A DNA stretch of 64,000 bases from Brumicola pallidula DSM 14239 = ACAM 615. GTDB lineage: Bacteria; Pseudomonadota; Gammaproteobacteria; Enterobacterales; Alteromonadaceae. The translations under genes and the position numbers were made by a program. This document shows, piece after piece, positions 10,057-18,711 of the stretch. Numbering within the stretch: position 1 is the first letter of the stretch; each line of letters opens with the position of its first letter. The stretch is taken from positions 109,284 through 173,283 of the forward strand of contig NZ_KE386817.1 in the NCBI RefSeq assembly GCF_000428905.1, given 5' to 3'. The notes under the pieces were generated by a model, which saw only the letters and a list, made by a program, of their open reading frames with translations, had not been told where the DNA came from and did not search any database.

Positions 10057-10794
10057 TTAATCAGAGACAACGTCGAAGGTAGTAATTTTACCCGTCAGTC
10101 CTGTCGTCTCTTTCAGGTGAGGTAAGGCCAAGTCCAATTTTTCTTTATCTAACTCGGGACCAACAAATACTTTGGTTAAACGTCCAGCGCTGGTTTGTAC
10201 TTTTCTGCTGAAAGAACGATAGCCAGCTTTTTCCAGCTTTTGTAGCAACTCATTCACATTTTTTTGGTTACCGAAACTGCCTAATTGCACTACCCAACCG
10301 GCGTTATTATTCGCCGTATCTGGCTTACTTTTAACCACGGTTTGCTGAGCCAGTGAATTGTTTTTTGCGGTACTGCCACCTGAGTTATTTGTGTTGTCTA
10401 CTGGCGCGTTGTCGTCTGCCTTAGCTGCTTGCAGATTCTTAGCCATGAGTTGAGCCATGCGGCGTTCTTCATCAGTTTGTTTCGGTTGTTGTGAGGTCTT
10501 TTCTGGGTTATCAGTCGGTTGATCGATAAGTTGGTCGTTTTGTGCTTGCTCTAACAACGCATCGGCGGCTTGTTCGTCAATCACGACGACTTCTCTGCGC
10601 GTTGCGTTGGCGACCTTCTGTGCAGGGAAAGTATCCGGTGCTGTTGCAGATAAACTTGACGTTGAGCTAGGAAAATCCACAAAAGTTTCAGTATTGGTTT
10701 GTTTTTTTCCATCCAGGTAATCTGGTAGAAAAATAACCGTCACGGCAACTAGGATAACCGTTCCCACTAGCCTATTTTGTAGCGCATTTGACAC
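10057..10794 (-). CDS. dedD: SPOR domain-containing cell-division protein (DedD-like)
   Basis: Single-pass inner-membrane protein of 245 residues: a membrane helix near residues 9-25, a low-complexity linker rich in Q, N and T, and a C-terminal SPOR domain (from about residue 165, starting GWVVQLGSFGNQKNV) that binds denuded septal peptidoglycan. Position between folC and cvpA matches dedD of E. coli. The sequence of the linker is not conserved in this family, so the symbol rests on the two ends and on gene order. Confidence 0.92.
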   Translation of the reverse strand: MSNALQNRLVGTVILVAVTVIFLPDYLDGKKQTNTETFVDFPSSTSSLSATAPDTFPAQKVANATRREVVVIDEQAADALLEQAQNDQLIDQPTDNPEKTSQQPKQTDEERRMAQLMAKNLQAAKADDNAPVDNTNNSGGSTAKNNSLAQQTVVKSKPDTANNNAGWVVQLGSFGNQKNVNELLQKLEKAGYRSFSRKVQTSAGRLTKVFVGPELDKEKLDLALPHLKETTGLTGKITTFDVVSD

Positions 10795-10840
10795 TGATGA
10801 TTCCTCAACAAATTAATTCGTGATGTCCACTTAACTTTGA

Positions 10841-12181
10841 TTATGCACTAGCATGGTATGCGAGAACAGCCGCAACAGTTAAAAAAGACCCCATAACCAA
10901 AATAATATCATTGGATTGAGCATTAATTAACGCCTGTTTATATGCCATATCTACATTGCCAAAGGCATCTACTTTTGAATTTTCATTCAATTGTGCGCTT
11001 GAATTTACGGCCCTAACTAGACGTTCTGCATCTTCCCCCCTGGCGGTAGGTAAGGTTGCACAATACCAATGTGCTTGAATATCAGAAAAAGCCTGTAAAC
11101 TAACTTCGATATTTTTATCCTTTAACATGCCCGCAACAATGTGACAGGTATTAAATGAATAAGTTCTAATTAAACGACTCAATTGCCTTGCACTGTCTTC
11201 ATTATGCGCGACATCGAGTATCACAGCGCAATATTCGCCGTTTTGCTGTTGACGCAGGACATGATGACGACCTAAGACCTGAGTTTTATCGATAATCGCT
11301 TGAACGGCTTTGCTTGTGGTTAAAAATGGCAATGCCGTTACTAACTTTCTGCTCAATACGTTATCACTGCCTGAAAATACGCTTCGACTTAATGCATTCA
11401 CTGCGGCTAAAGCTGTTGCAACATTCTGTTTTGGTATTTTGGCGTTTTCAGTTGAGAATTGTTCTCCATGAATACTAACAAGGTTGCTTGTTTCATCAAA
11501 AATGAAGTCTTTACCGCGACATATTAATTGAGCGCCAAGCTGTTGAGCATAATCTAGCATTGATTGCTGTGGTGCTTCTTCTCCGATAATCACTGGCTTA
11601 CAAGTGCGAAAAATACCGGCTTTTTCAAATGCTATTTTTTCTTTTGTATCACCTAGCCATGCTTGATGATCAAGTCCTATGCTGGTAATGACCGCGACAT
11701 CGCTGTCGATTACATTCACAGCGTCGAGTCGACCGCCTAAGCCGACTTCTAGAATAACAACATCAACTTTCTGGTCCGAAAAGGCTTTAAGCGCGGCTAA
11801 TGTAGCAAATTCAAAATAAGTAAGTTCAATTGTTTTTTGCGCCGTTTCTTTTCGGCTGATATCTATTTGCTCAAATATCTCGCAAAGCATTGTTTGTGCA
11901 ATTAACTCACCGTTGAGGCGAATTCGCTCACAAAAACTAATTAAATGCGGGGAACTATAAACGCCTACGGTGAGACCCGCATGCAGACAAATTTGTTCAA
12001 TAAGCGCACAGGTTGTGCCCTTACCGTTGGTGCCTCCGACAGTGACGACACATTGCTCTGTGAAGTCAATGTTAAGACGATTTACCAGGTCCTTAGTACG
12101 CGACAAGCCCATATCAATTTCCTTGGTATGGGCTTGTTCGATATAAGTCAACCAGTCAGATAGACTTGTTTTTTTATTCAT
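10841..12181 (-). CDS. folC: Bifunctional dihydrofolate synthase / folylpolyglutamate synthase
   Basis: Adds glutamate to dihydropteroate and then to folates. The 446-residue Mur-ligase-type protein has the ATP loop GGTNGKGTT at residues 49-57, the dihydropteroate region YSSPHLISFCERIRLNG, and the conserved ILEVGLGGRLDAVN and ILDVAHNEDSA motifs. It lies between accD and dedD as in E. coli. A near-repeat of 13 nt lies just upstream of its start. Confidence 0.96.
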   Translation of the reverse strand: MNKKTSLSDWLTYIEQAHTKEIDMGLSRTKDLVNRLNIDFTEQCVVTVGGTNGKGTTCALIEQICLHAGLTVGVYSSPHLISFCERIRLNGELIAQTMLCEIFEQIDISRKETAQKTIELTYFEFATLAALKAFSDQKVDVVILEVGLGGRLDAVNVIDSDVAVITSIGLDHQAWLGDTKEKIAFEKAGIFRTCKPVIIGEEAPQQSMLDYAQQLGAQLICRGKDFIFDETSNLVSIHGEQFSTENAKIPKQNVATALAAVNALSRSVFSGSDNVLSRKLVTALPFLTTSKAVQAIIDKTQVLGRHHVLRQQQNGEYCAVILDVAHNEDSARQLSRLIRTYSFNTCHIVAGMLKDKNIEVSLQAFSDIQAHWYCATLPTARGEDAERLVRAVNSSAQLNENSKVDAFGNVDMAYKQALINAQSNDIILVMGSFLTVAAVLAYHASA

Positions 12182-12189
12182 TACCGATA

Positions 12190-12217
12190 TTTATCTACTA
12201 TATGTTTATCTACTATA
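12190..12217. repeat. Two copies of a 13-nt direct repeat between accD and folC
   Basis: TTTATCTACTATA occurs at 12190-12202 and again at 12205-12217, a 15-nt period, in the 49-nt gap between the accD stop and the folC start. It is one of several short tandem duplications in this window. Confidence 0.85.
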
Positions 12218-12230
12218 AAGCGACTAAATT

Positions 12231-13085
12231 TTAGTTAGCGAGATGTTGGTGATGTAGTTTCGACAACACAGAAAACAACTTATCTCGCATTAGTCGACGG
12301 TCAACAATCATGTCAATTGCGCCTTTTTCAATCAAAAACTCGCTGCGTTGAAAACCTTCTGGCAATGTCTCTCTCACGGTTTGTTCTATAACCCGAGGAC
12401 CAGCAAAACCAATAAGTGCTTTTGGTTCAGCTACGTTAATATCACCCAGCATGGCCAAACTCGCAGAAACACCGCCCATTGTAGGGTCGGTTAATACCGA
12501 AATATATGGCAGTCCCTTTTTACTCATTTTGGCTAATGCAGCGCTTGTTTTCGCCATTTGCATTAGCGATAAAAGAGCTTCTTGCATTCGCGCACCACCG
12601 CTTGTAGAGAAACACACCAACGGTGTATTGTTTTCCAAACAAGAATTAACTGCAGCAACAAACTTTGCGCCCACAACAGAAGCCATTGAGCCACCCATGA
12701 AGGCAAACTCAAAGCTAGCTACAACGATCGGCATACCATTTAATTTACCTTTCATCACAACTAATGCGTCTTTCTCATTTGTCGCCTTTTGTGCAGCCGT
12801 AATGCGATCTTTGTACTTTTTACTGTCCCTGAACTTCAATATATCTTGTGGCTCAAGGTCAGCTGCAATTTCTTCGCGGTCGTTTGTATCTAAAAAGGCA
12901 TTTATCCGAGCCCGCGCCGTGATCCGCATATGATGATCACACTTTGGACATACTTCCAGTTGTTTTTCCAATTCAGTTTTGTACAGTACTGAATTACAAG
13001 AACCACATTTTGTCCAAATCCCTTCTGGGACGTTGCTTTTAATTGAAGACTGCGTACGTGGAAGTATTTTCTCTATCCAACTCAT
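12231..13085 (-). CDS. accD: Acetyl-CoA carboxylase carboxyltransferase subunit beta
   Basis: Beta half of the carboxyltransferase that makes malonyl-CoA for fatty acid synthesis; it partners AccA, encoded elsewhere. The 284 residues start [10 protein letters not shown] and carry the four zinc-binding cysteines C27, C30, C46 and C49. The crotonase-like core includes [17 protein letters not shown] and [14 protein letters not shown]. First gene of the accD-folC-dedD-cvpA-purF block; E. coli has dedA between truA and accD, and it is missing here. Confidence 0.97.
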   Translation of the reverse strand: MSWIEKILPRTQSSIKSNVPEGIWTKCGSCNSVLYKTELEKQLEVCPKCDHHMRITARARINAFLDTNDREEIAADLEPQDILKFRDSKKYKDRITAAQKATNEKDALVVMKGKLNGMPIVVASFEFAFMGGSMASVVGAKFVAAVNSCLENNTPLVCFSTSGGARMQEALLSLMQMAKTSAALAKMSKKGLPYISVLTDPTMGGVSASLAMLGDINVAEPKALIGFAGPRVIEQTVRETLPEGFQRSEFLIEKGAIDMIVDRRLMRDKLFSVLSKLHHQHLAN

Positions 13086-13281
13086 GAAACATTCCTATTT
13101 TAATTCTTTTTCAATCGCAATTTGATGGTTATCGGCTTATTGTCGAGTGCTAATTTTGCGCTAAACACGCATTTTTCTTTTTTTTCCGAGCTCCGACGGC
13201 GCTTATATTCTCATTAAATCATACTATTGTTGAATGACGAAAGTAAAACTGGTCTAAGAAGTACTAAAACCGTCCTACTTT

Positions 13282-14061
13282 CTATAAAAAGATAGGTCCT
13301 AACTGGCTTATTGGCATATCAAACTCTTGCGGATAGATAACATCGACTAAATACAGACCATTTGGCCTAGCTGTCGTGCCTGCTACTTTGCGGTCTTTAG
13401 CGTCAAGAGTATCTTTCATCCAACCGACCGTTTCCTCATTAGTACCTACTCTTATTAATGAGCCGACAATATTGCGCACCATATGATGTAAGAAAGCATT
13501 AGCAGCTACTTCCACGATAATGTAATCACCTTTTCGAGTCACCGATATTTCTTCCATACGACGCACCGGTGAATTCGATTGGCAATTGGCTCCGCGAAAT
13601 GATGAAAAGTCGTTACTTCCAACTAAGCACTGTGCTGCTTGATGCATTCTATCCGCATCCAAGGGATAATAAACATGCGTAATGCCAGCGTGTAATATGG
13701 CTGTACGCAGTGGATTATTATAGATGATGTAGCGATAACGTCTACAGGTAGCTGAAAATCGAGCATGAAATGCGGCTGTTGTCACCTTTGCCCATTTTAC
13801 ACTGATATTCTTTGGCAAGTGAGTGCAAACACCACGAGTCCATGCTTTATTTGGCCTTTGTACGTCGGTGTCAAAGTGCACGACCTGATAGGTTGCGTGA
13901 ACACCAGCATCAGTGCGTCCAGCACAAGTCACAACAATTTTTTCTAAGGCTATTTTCTCTAATGCTATTTCAAGCTTTTCTTGCACGCTAATAAAATCAT
14001 TCTGACGTTGCCAACCATAATATTTTGAGCCATCATATTCTACGCCTAGCGCTATTCGCAT
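13282..14061 (-). CDS. truA: tRNA pseudouridine(38-40) synthase TruA
   Basis: Converts uridines 38-40 in the anticodon stem-loop of many tRNAs to pseudouridine. The 259 residues include the catalytic Asp51 in [11 protein letters not shown], and the later [14 protein letters not shown] and [15 protein letters not shown] motifs. It begins 24 nt after rluB and precedes accD by a 196-nt gap in which I see no gene. The neighbour on each side is also a housekeeping gene of the same strand. Confidence 0.97.
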   Translation of the reverse strand: MRIALGVEYDGSKYYGWQRQNDFISVQEKLEIALEKIALEKIVVTCAGRTDAGVHATYQVVHFDTDVQRPNKAWTRGVCTHLPKNISVKWAKVTTAAFHARFSATCRRYRYIIYNNPLRTAILHAGITHVYYPLDADRMHQAAQCLVGSNDFSSFRGANCQSNSPVRRMEEISVTRKGDYIIVEVAANAFLHHMVRNIVGSLIRVGTNEETVGWMKDTLDAKDRKVAGTTARPNGLYLVDVIYPQEFDMPISQLGPIFL

Positions 14062-14085
14062 GGTATTAAAATCATTATCTTCAGC

Positions 14086-14985
14086 TTACTTCTTGGTTCT
14101 TGCTTGAGCGGCATTTCGTCTTCCCTGCCCTGCTTTATTTAGCTTGTGCTTCTTAACTGAACGACGCATTCTGCTCAACCGAGTGTGATCCAATTTATCG
14201 TCTTGCATAGTCAATCCAGATTCAGTTTCGTTTGGCAACTGCACCATCTTTCTTAGTTGATTGACTCTGACTAAATCTAATTCAATCCAAGCGCCCTGAG
14301 GTAAGCGTTTTTGCAGTTCTAAGTTGCCGTAGCGCACGCGCATTAAGCGACTAACTTGAACGCCTTGCGATTCCCATAAACGTCTGACTTCGCGATTGCG
14401 ACCCTCTGATAAGGTCACATTAAACCACTGATTTTGGCTTTCATCGTCGGTTGGTCGCACATGAATATGAGTGAACTTTGCGATCCCGTCATCAAGTTCA
14501 ACGCCTTTTTGCAATAGTCTTAGCATCTGCGGTGTCACTTCCCCGAAAATTCTAACCGCATATTCACGCTCAATTTCATGACGGGGGTGCATCAAACGGT
14601 TGGCTAGCTCGCCATCATTTGTAAACAACAATAGTCCACTTGTATTGATATCTAGTCTGCCCACAGCGATCCAACGATCAGCTATTATTTTTGGTAAACG
14701 TTCAAATACAGTGGCTCGCCCTTCTGGGTCATTACGCGAGCAAAGTTCACCTTCAGGCTTGTTGTACATTAATATGCGACAAGTGGATTTCTCTACACTA
14801 CGTGCAATCAGGTGTCCATCGACACGAATTTGGTCAGTTGGCGTAACGCGATCGCCTAACGTTGCCATTTGACCGTTAACTGAAACACGCCCGTCTTGGA
14901 TCCAACGTTCCATCTCTCTCCTCGAACCCACGCCATTGTTCGCCAGTGCCTTTTGTAACTTTACTGTGTCTTGACTATCCGTCAT
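14086..14985 (-). CDS. rluB: 23S rRNA pseudouridine synthase RluB
   Basis: Makes pseudouridine 2605 (E. coli numbering) in 23S rRNA. The 299-residue protein has an N-terminal S4 RNA-binding domain (LQKALANNGVGSRREMERWI), the catalytic motif GRLDINTSGLLLFTNDGEL near residues 117-135, and a basic C-terminal tail. It follows scpB, a common arrangement in gammaproteobacteria. The RluB rather than RluE/F subtype is chosen from the S4 domain, basic tail and this context. Confidence 0.93.
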   Translation of the reverse strand: MTDSQDTVKLQKALANNGVGSRREMERWIQDGRVSVNGQMATLGDRVTPTDQIRVDGHLIARSVEKSTCRILMYNKPEGELCSRNDPEGRATVFERLPKIIADRWIAVGRLDINTSGLLLFTNDGELANRLMHPRHEIEREYAVRIFGEVTPQMLRLLQKGVELDDGIAKFTHIHVRPTDDESQNQWFNVTLSEGRNREVRRLWESQGVQVSRLMRVRYGNLELQKRLPQGAWIELDLVRVNQLRKMVQLPNETESGLTMQDDKLDHTRLSRMRRSVKKHKLNKAGQGRRNAAQARTKK

Positions 14986-15072
14986 GTTTTTTCTTCACTT
15001 AATTTAATGTTGAACTCCATATTGAAATTCAATAAAACGTATAGGCCGTGCAGACTTTTATATTCCAATTTT

Positions 15073-15117
15073 AGTGCTCCTAAATATAGTGCTTCTAAAT
15101 ATAGTGCTTCTAAAAAA
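15073..15117. repeat. 15-nt tandem repeat, three copies, between scpB and rluB
   Basis: Units start at 15073, 15088 and 15103. The consensus is AGTGCTTCTAAATAT; the first copy has one change and the last ends in AAA. It lies in the 152-nt gap between scpB and rluB and shows no protein-coding signal. Confidence 0.9.
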
Positions 15118-15137
15118 GCAGTGAAAGTCATCACGTC

Positions 15138-15737
15138 TTAATGTAGCTTTTCGTTATCTAGTGTATTATCTTCGATATTAGATGCAGCCATCGCCTGCTC
15201 TAAACTATCAACAAAGTTGTCAGCCGAGGGCAGTTCGGCTAGCGTTGATAATGAAAAATAATCCAAAAATGTTTTTGTTGTTGCTAGAAGTGCCGGCCTG
15301 CCGGGTACTTCTTTATGCCCAATCACTTTTACCCAATTTCTTTCTAACAGTGACTTCACAATGTGACTACTCACTGACACACCTCTTACCGCTTCAATTT
15401 CACCACGTGTAATAGGCTGACGGTAAGCAATCAGTGCTAATGTTTCCATCATAGCACGGCTGTATCTGGGCGCATTTTCTTGCCATAGCTTACTGAGTAG
15501 AATGCCCAGTCCTTCATCTGACTGAAAGCGATAACCACTTGCCACCTTGACCAAATGAATACCACGAGGCGCGTAGTCTAATTCAAGTTCTGCTAAGGCT
15601 TTCTTAATTTGTGCCGTTGACACCGAAAAATCAGCTAAAAACGTAACCTTCATTAGATCAATACTCAGTGCACCATCGGCCACAAAAATACCAGCTTCGA
15701 TTAACTGCTTTAGTTGAATTTCATTCAGTTTTTGCAT
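15138..15737 (-). CDS. scpB: Segregation and condensation protein B
   Basis: Winged-helix partner of the ScpA-SMC condensin complex in chromosome segregation. The 199 residues show two winged-helix domains, with the conserved block YSRAMMETLALIAYRQPITRGEIEAVRGV near residues 94-122. It follows scpA after 199 nt and belongs to the same co-oriented run. A condensin of the Smc-ScpAB type, rather than MukBEF, is therefore expected in this organism. Confidence 0.96.
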   Translation of the reverse strand: MQKLNEIQLKQLIEAGIFVADGALSIDLMKVTFLADFSVSTAQIKKALAELELDYAPRGIHLVKVASGYRFQSDEGLGILLSKLWQENAPRYSRAMMETLALIAYRQPITRGEIEAVRGVSVSSHIVKSLLERNWVKVIGHKEVPGRPALLATTKTFLDYFSLSTLAELPSADNFVDSLEQAMAASNIEDNTLDNEKLH

Positions 15738-15936
15738 TTGCGTTATCCACCGTCAAAATGCGTATCATCATATCTACAAAAAATGACTCACTTCAAAAAC
15801 TTTGTGCAATTTACGTAATTGAAACACTCTCTATCCCGCATTTTACCTTATTTTAAAGCAAACCACTGAGGTAATTGTCAGTACCTAGTACTTTTGACCA
15901 TTATCATGCAATCCCATCGTCAACGTTAGGCCTATT

Positions 15937-16797
15937 TTACACTTCTGCATATTCAATTTCACCCAACTTAACATGAACATTTGTAAATACACCCTCTTGT
16001 GAACACAAAATTAATCCGCTCTTTACCAATTCCAAAATCGCAATAAAAGTGACCACAACGCCGGCTTTGCCCTCGGACAATGAAATAAGACTGGAAAGGT
16101 CAGTATAGGTCTGATGGTTGAGTCGTTGTAAAATATAAGACATGCGTTCACGCGTGGATAACGCTTCTTTTTGAATTTGATGATGCTCGAATGCTTGAGC
16201 GCGACGCATTGCACTATGAAAAGCAAAGGCAATTTCTTGTAGCCTTACTTGAGGAAGGTGTTTAATAGCTTGCACATTGTCACTTGTTTGTGCGGTCGCT
16301 GTAAAATTATCACGCTCCATTCTTGGAATTTCGTCAAGTTGTTGCGCCGCTTTTTTCATTTTTTCATATTCTTTCAAACGACGAATTAATTCTGCGCGCG
16401 GATCATCTTCATCTTCCGCAGCGTCGCCGCGTTTAGGCAGCAATAAACGAGACTTTATTTCCGCTAACATGGCAGCCATTAACAGATATTCGCCTGCCAG
16501 TTCGAGTTTCGCATCAGTCATCACATCTACGTATTTCATATACTGCTGAGTGATCTGCAATACCGGTAACTCAACAATATCGAACTTTTGACGACGGATA
16601 AGATAAAGCAGCAGATCAAGTGGCCCTTCAAACCTATCTAATATCACTTCAAGTGCATCGGGAGGAATATACAGGTCTTCCGGTTTTTCAATAAAAGCTT
16701 CACCATTGACAAAAGCCAATGCCAGTGGTTGCTGCTCCTTTATTTGAGCAACATCTAAGGCCGGCTTATTCTCGGTAGGCGTGCGGTTTTGACTCAT
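15937..16797 (-). CDS. scpA: Segregation and condensation protein A
   Basis: Kleisin subunit that bridges the SMC heads. The 286-residue protein has about 45 extra N-terminal residues before the conserved kleisin start (VILDRFEGPLDLLLYLIRRQKFDI), followed by EYLLMAAMLAEIKSRLLLP and a C-terminal winged helix. Its start codon overlaps the stop of yciO by 4 nt (ATGA), so the two are translationally coupled. scpB follows. Confidence 0.96.
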   Translation of the reverse strand: MSQNRTPTENKPALDVAQIKEQQPLALAFVNGEAFIEKPEDLYIPPDALEVILDRFEGPLDLLLYLIRRQKFDIVELPVLQITQQYMKYVDVMTDAKLELAGEYLLMAAMLAEIKSRLLLPKRGDAAEDEDDPRAELIRRLKEYEKMKKAAQQLDEIPRMERDNFTATAQTSDNVQAIKHLPQVRLQEIAFAFHSAMRRAQAFEHHQIQKEALSTRERMSYILQRLNHQTYTDLSSLISLSEGKAGVVVTFIAILELVKSGLILCSQEGVFTNVHVKLGEIEYAEV

Positions 16798-17414
16798 TCA
16801 AAAGGCGAAGGGTCGCCATTTCCAACCCGAATAATTTTTGTTTCTCCGTCAGACATATCAATAACAGTGGTTGGCTCTTCGCCCAAGTAACCGCCATGAA
16901 TAATCAAACCAACGAGTTTCTCAAGCTTGTCTCTGATTTCCTCTGGGTCGGTTTCAGCCATCGATGCATTACGTAATATTAATGTCGTTGACATTATCGG
17001 CTCACCGAATTCTTCCAGCAAAGCGAGCGCAATAGGATGGTCTGGTACACGAATACCAATGGTTCTGCGTTTTGGGTTTTGCAGGCGTTTGGGAACTTCT
17101 TTTGTCGCTTTTAAAATAAATGTGTACGGCCCTGGGGTGTTATTTTTTATTTGCCTAAATGCCGCGTTATCCACTCTTGCATATACTGACAATTCAGACA
17201 TGTCCCTGCACATAAGGGTGAAATTATGGTCTTTGCCAATATCTCGAATGCGACAAATTTGCTCCAAGGCCTTTTTGTTTTCCATCTGACAACCAATGGC
17301 ATAACCTGAGTCTGTTGGATAAACAATCACTTCGCCCGCGCGAATGATTTCGCAAGCCTGTTTGATTAGCCTTGCTTGAGGATTGTCTGGATGAACGTAA
17401 AAAAACTGACTCAT
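16794..17414 (-). CDS. yciO: L-threonylcarbamoyladenylate synthase-type protein (YciO family)
   Basis: A 206-residue YrdC/Sua5-domain protein related to TsaC, which makes threonylcarbamoyl-AMP for t6A tRNA modification; YciO itself has a less certain role. The sequence MSQFFYVHPDNPQARLI followed by VIVYPTDSGYAIGCQ matches YciO. An open frame reaches 17468, but the ATG at 17414 is chosen because GAGGGAA lies just upstream and because homology begins there. It starts 11 nt after rnm and overlaps scpA. Confidence 0.92.
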   Translation of the reverse strand: MSQFFYVHPDNPQARLIKQACEIIRAGEVIVYPTDSGYAIGCQMENKKALEQICRIRDIGKDHNFTLMCRDMSELSVYARVDNAAFRQIKNNTPGPYTFILKATKEVPKRLQNPKRRTIGIRVPDHPIALALLEEFGEPIMSTTLILRNASMAETDPEEIRDKLEKLVGLIIHGGYLGEEPTTVIDMSDGETKIIRVGNGDPSPFE

Positions 17415-17425
17415 TAAATTCCCTC

Positions 17426-18268
17426 TTAAGTTGTCGCTAAATTCCAGCTGTGCCACACCGGTTTGCAAGATAAAGGAATGTCTAAACGACGGCCTAATTC
17501 GGTAAAACGACTTGGAAAATGAAAGTCAGACCCTGCCGAAGCAAGCAAGGCATTGTCGAACATAATTTCTTGTAATAATTTTTTCTTTTCAGCAGCCATG
17601 TTGGGATGCGTTATTTCCATTGCATCTCCACCTGCTTGAGCAAATTCAGCGACCAATTTGCGCAACCATTTTGTGGTCATATCATAGTGACCAGGATGCG
17701 CTAATACTGCTTGACCACCAGCGTCATGTATCCATTGAATGGCCTCATCAATACTGATCCACTTTGGTGTGACATGTGCTTTTTTATTCTTACCTAAATA
17801 CTTAGTAAATGCTTGCTGTGGGTGCGTGCAAATTGATCTTTGTACCAACGCCCTGGCGATATGGTTTCGTGAAATTTGCGCACCACCTGCAATTTCTAAG
17901 GCGGCATCATAAATGCCTTCATGACCGCATTTAGCTAATTTTTCACAAATCCGCTCAGCTCGTTTATCACGCTCGGCGAGTTGCCCTTCCAAACGTTTTA
18001 AAAAAACACAATCATCTTTATCAACTCGCAACCCAACGACATGAATATCAAATCCATGCCATGACGTAGAAAGTTCAATACCCGCAATGATATTTAATTT
18101 GATATTGCTATTTTTAGCGTAATCACGCGCAGCAGAGATACCGGCCACCGTGTCATGATCGGTAATAGCTAGCACGTCAACTTGCATTTGCTGTGCACGT
18201 TGAACCAATTCAACCGGCGTTAATGCGCCATCTGAGCAAGTTGAATGACAGTGTAAATCTATTTTCAA
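17426..18268 (-). CDS. rnm: PHP-domain 5'-3' exoribonuclease / 3',5'-nucleoside bisphosphate phosphatase (RNase AM)
   Basis: Homolog of E. coli YciV, now Rnm (RNase AM), which trims 5' ends of rRNA and short RNAs. The 280 residues carry the PHP metal motifs: DLHCHSTCSDG near the N-terminus, ITDHDTVAG, a GIELSTSW motif, and SAGSDFHFP near the C-terminus. It is divergent from the trp operon, as in E. coli, and heads the long minus-strand run. Confidence 0.93.
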   Translation of the reverse strand: MKIDLHCHSTCSDGALTPVELVQRAQQMQVDVLAITDHDTVAGISAARDYAKNSNIKLNIIAGIELSTSWHGFDIHVVGLRVDKDDCVFLKRLEGQLAERDKRAERICEKLAKCGHEGIYDAALEIAGGAQISRNHIARALVQRSICTHPQQAFTKYLGKNKKAHVTPKWISIDEAIQWIHDAGGQAVLAHPGHYDMTTKWLRKLVAEFAQAGGDAMEITHPNMAAEKKKLLQEIMFDNALLASAGSDFHFPSRFTELGRRLDIPLSCKPVWHSWNLATT

Positions 18269-18311
18269 AGCACCTTCTTCTTAAATATAACAACTAAAAT
18301 AGCCACTATGC

Positions 18312-18350
18312 TTGACATAAAGACCGATTTGTTTTCTTCTATGCATTATA
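18312..18350. promoter_or_regulatory. Possible divergent promoter elements between rnm and the trp leader
   Basis: On the plus strand a perfect TTGACA lies at 18312-18317, but I see no good -10 at the right distance. On the minus strand TATAAT (plus positions 18345-18350) could serve rnm, with a weak -35. No TrpR-like operator was recognised. The elements are weak and the start sites unproven. Confidence 0.3.
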
Positions 18351-18443
18351 CATGAAAGCAAAACGTATACATATGCCTTATGCAAAAATACGCTTGGCTA
18401 CGAGATAAAGTTAAGAATTAACATTTAGATATTAAGAGAGCAC

Positions 18444-18551
18444 GTGACAACAACTCAAATACAAATAGCCGATATTGACTTTGCAATCCCGTTTGTAACC
18501 GTGAGCTGTATTGCGCAGAAAAACATTTGGTGGTGGCACAACCTCAACTAA
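18444..18551 (+). CDS. trpL: trp operon leader peptide (35 aa, three consecutive Trp codons)
   Basis: A short frame with a GTG start at 18444, preceded by AAGAGAG, and a TAA stop at 18549-18551. Near its end it reads Asn-Ile-Trp-Trp-Trp-His, with TGG codons at 18528-18536. Three Trp codons in a row, 34 nt before a strong terminator and 160 nt before trpE, identify an attenuation leader. Ribosome stalling at these codons under Trp shortage should favour read-through into trpE. There is no in-frame ATG, so the non-ATG start is inferred from the ribosome site. Confidence 0.88.
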   Translation: MTTTQIQIADIDFAIPFVTVSCIAQKNIWWWHNLN

Positions 18552-18584
18552 GGGCTGTGTGAACGTGTTCGTTTCGCAATACTT

Positions 18585-18610
18585 AAGCCCGTTTAACGGG
18601 CTTTTTTTTT
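18585..18610 (+). terminator. trp attenuator terminator
   Basis: Perfect stem AAGCCCG / CGGGCTT (loop TTTAA region) at 18585-18603, followed by an unbroken run of T to 18610. It lies between trpL and trpE. GTATTGCG at 18508-18515 and CGCAATAC at 18575-18582 are perfectly complementary and bracket the Trp codons. GGGCT at 18552-18556 can pair with AGCCC of the terminator arm, so alternative structures are available. Confidence 0.92.
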
Positions 18611-18711
18611 GATTAGTTTTTACCCGACAATAAATAATAAAAATCAAACGAGTAAGAATGAGATAATAATTTGAAGCCAATCCAACGGCTTACAGTAGCC
18701 ATAGAACGAGA

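Noticed and set aside
12451..12933. 160-aa open frame on the plus strand
   Set aside because: Antisense to accD, whose motifs are complete; no sign of independent coding.
18432..18680. 82-aa open frame on the minus strand over the trp leader
   Set aside because: The plus-strand leader peptide and attenuator explain this region; the minus frame has no support.
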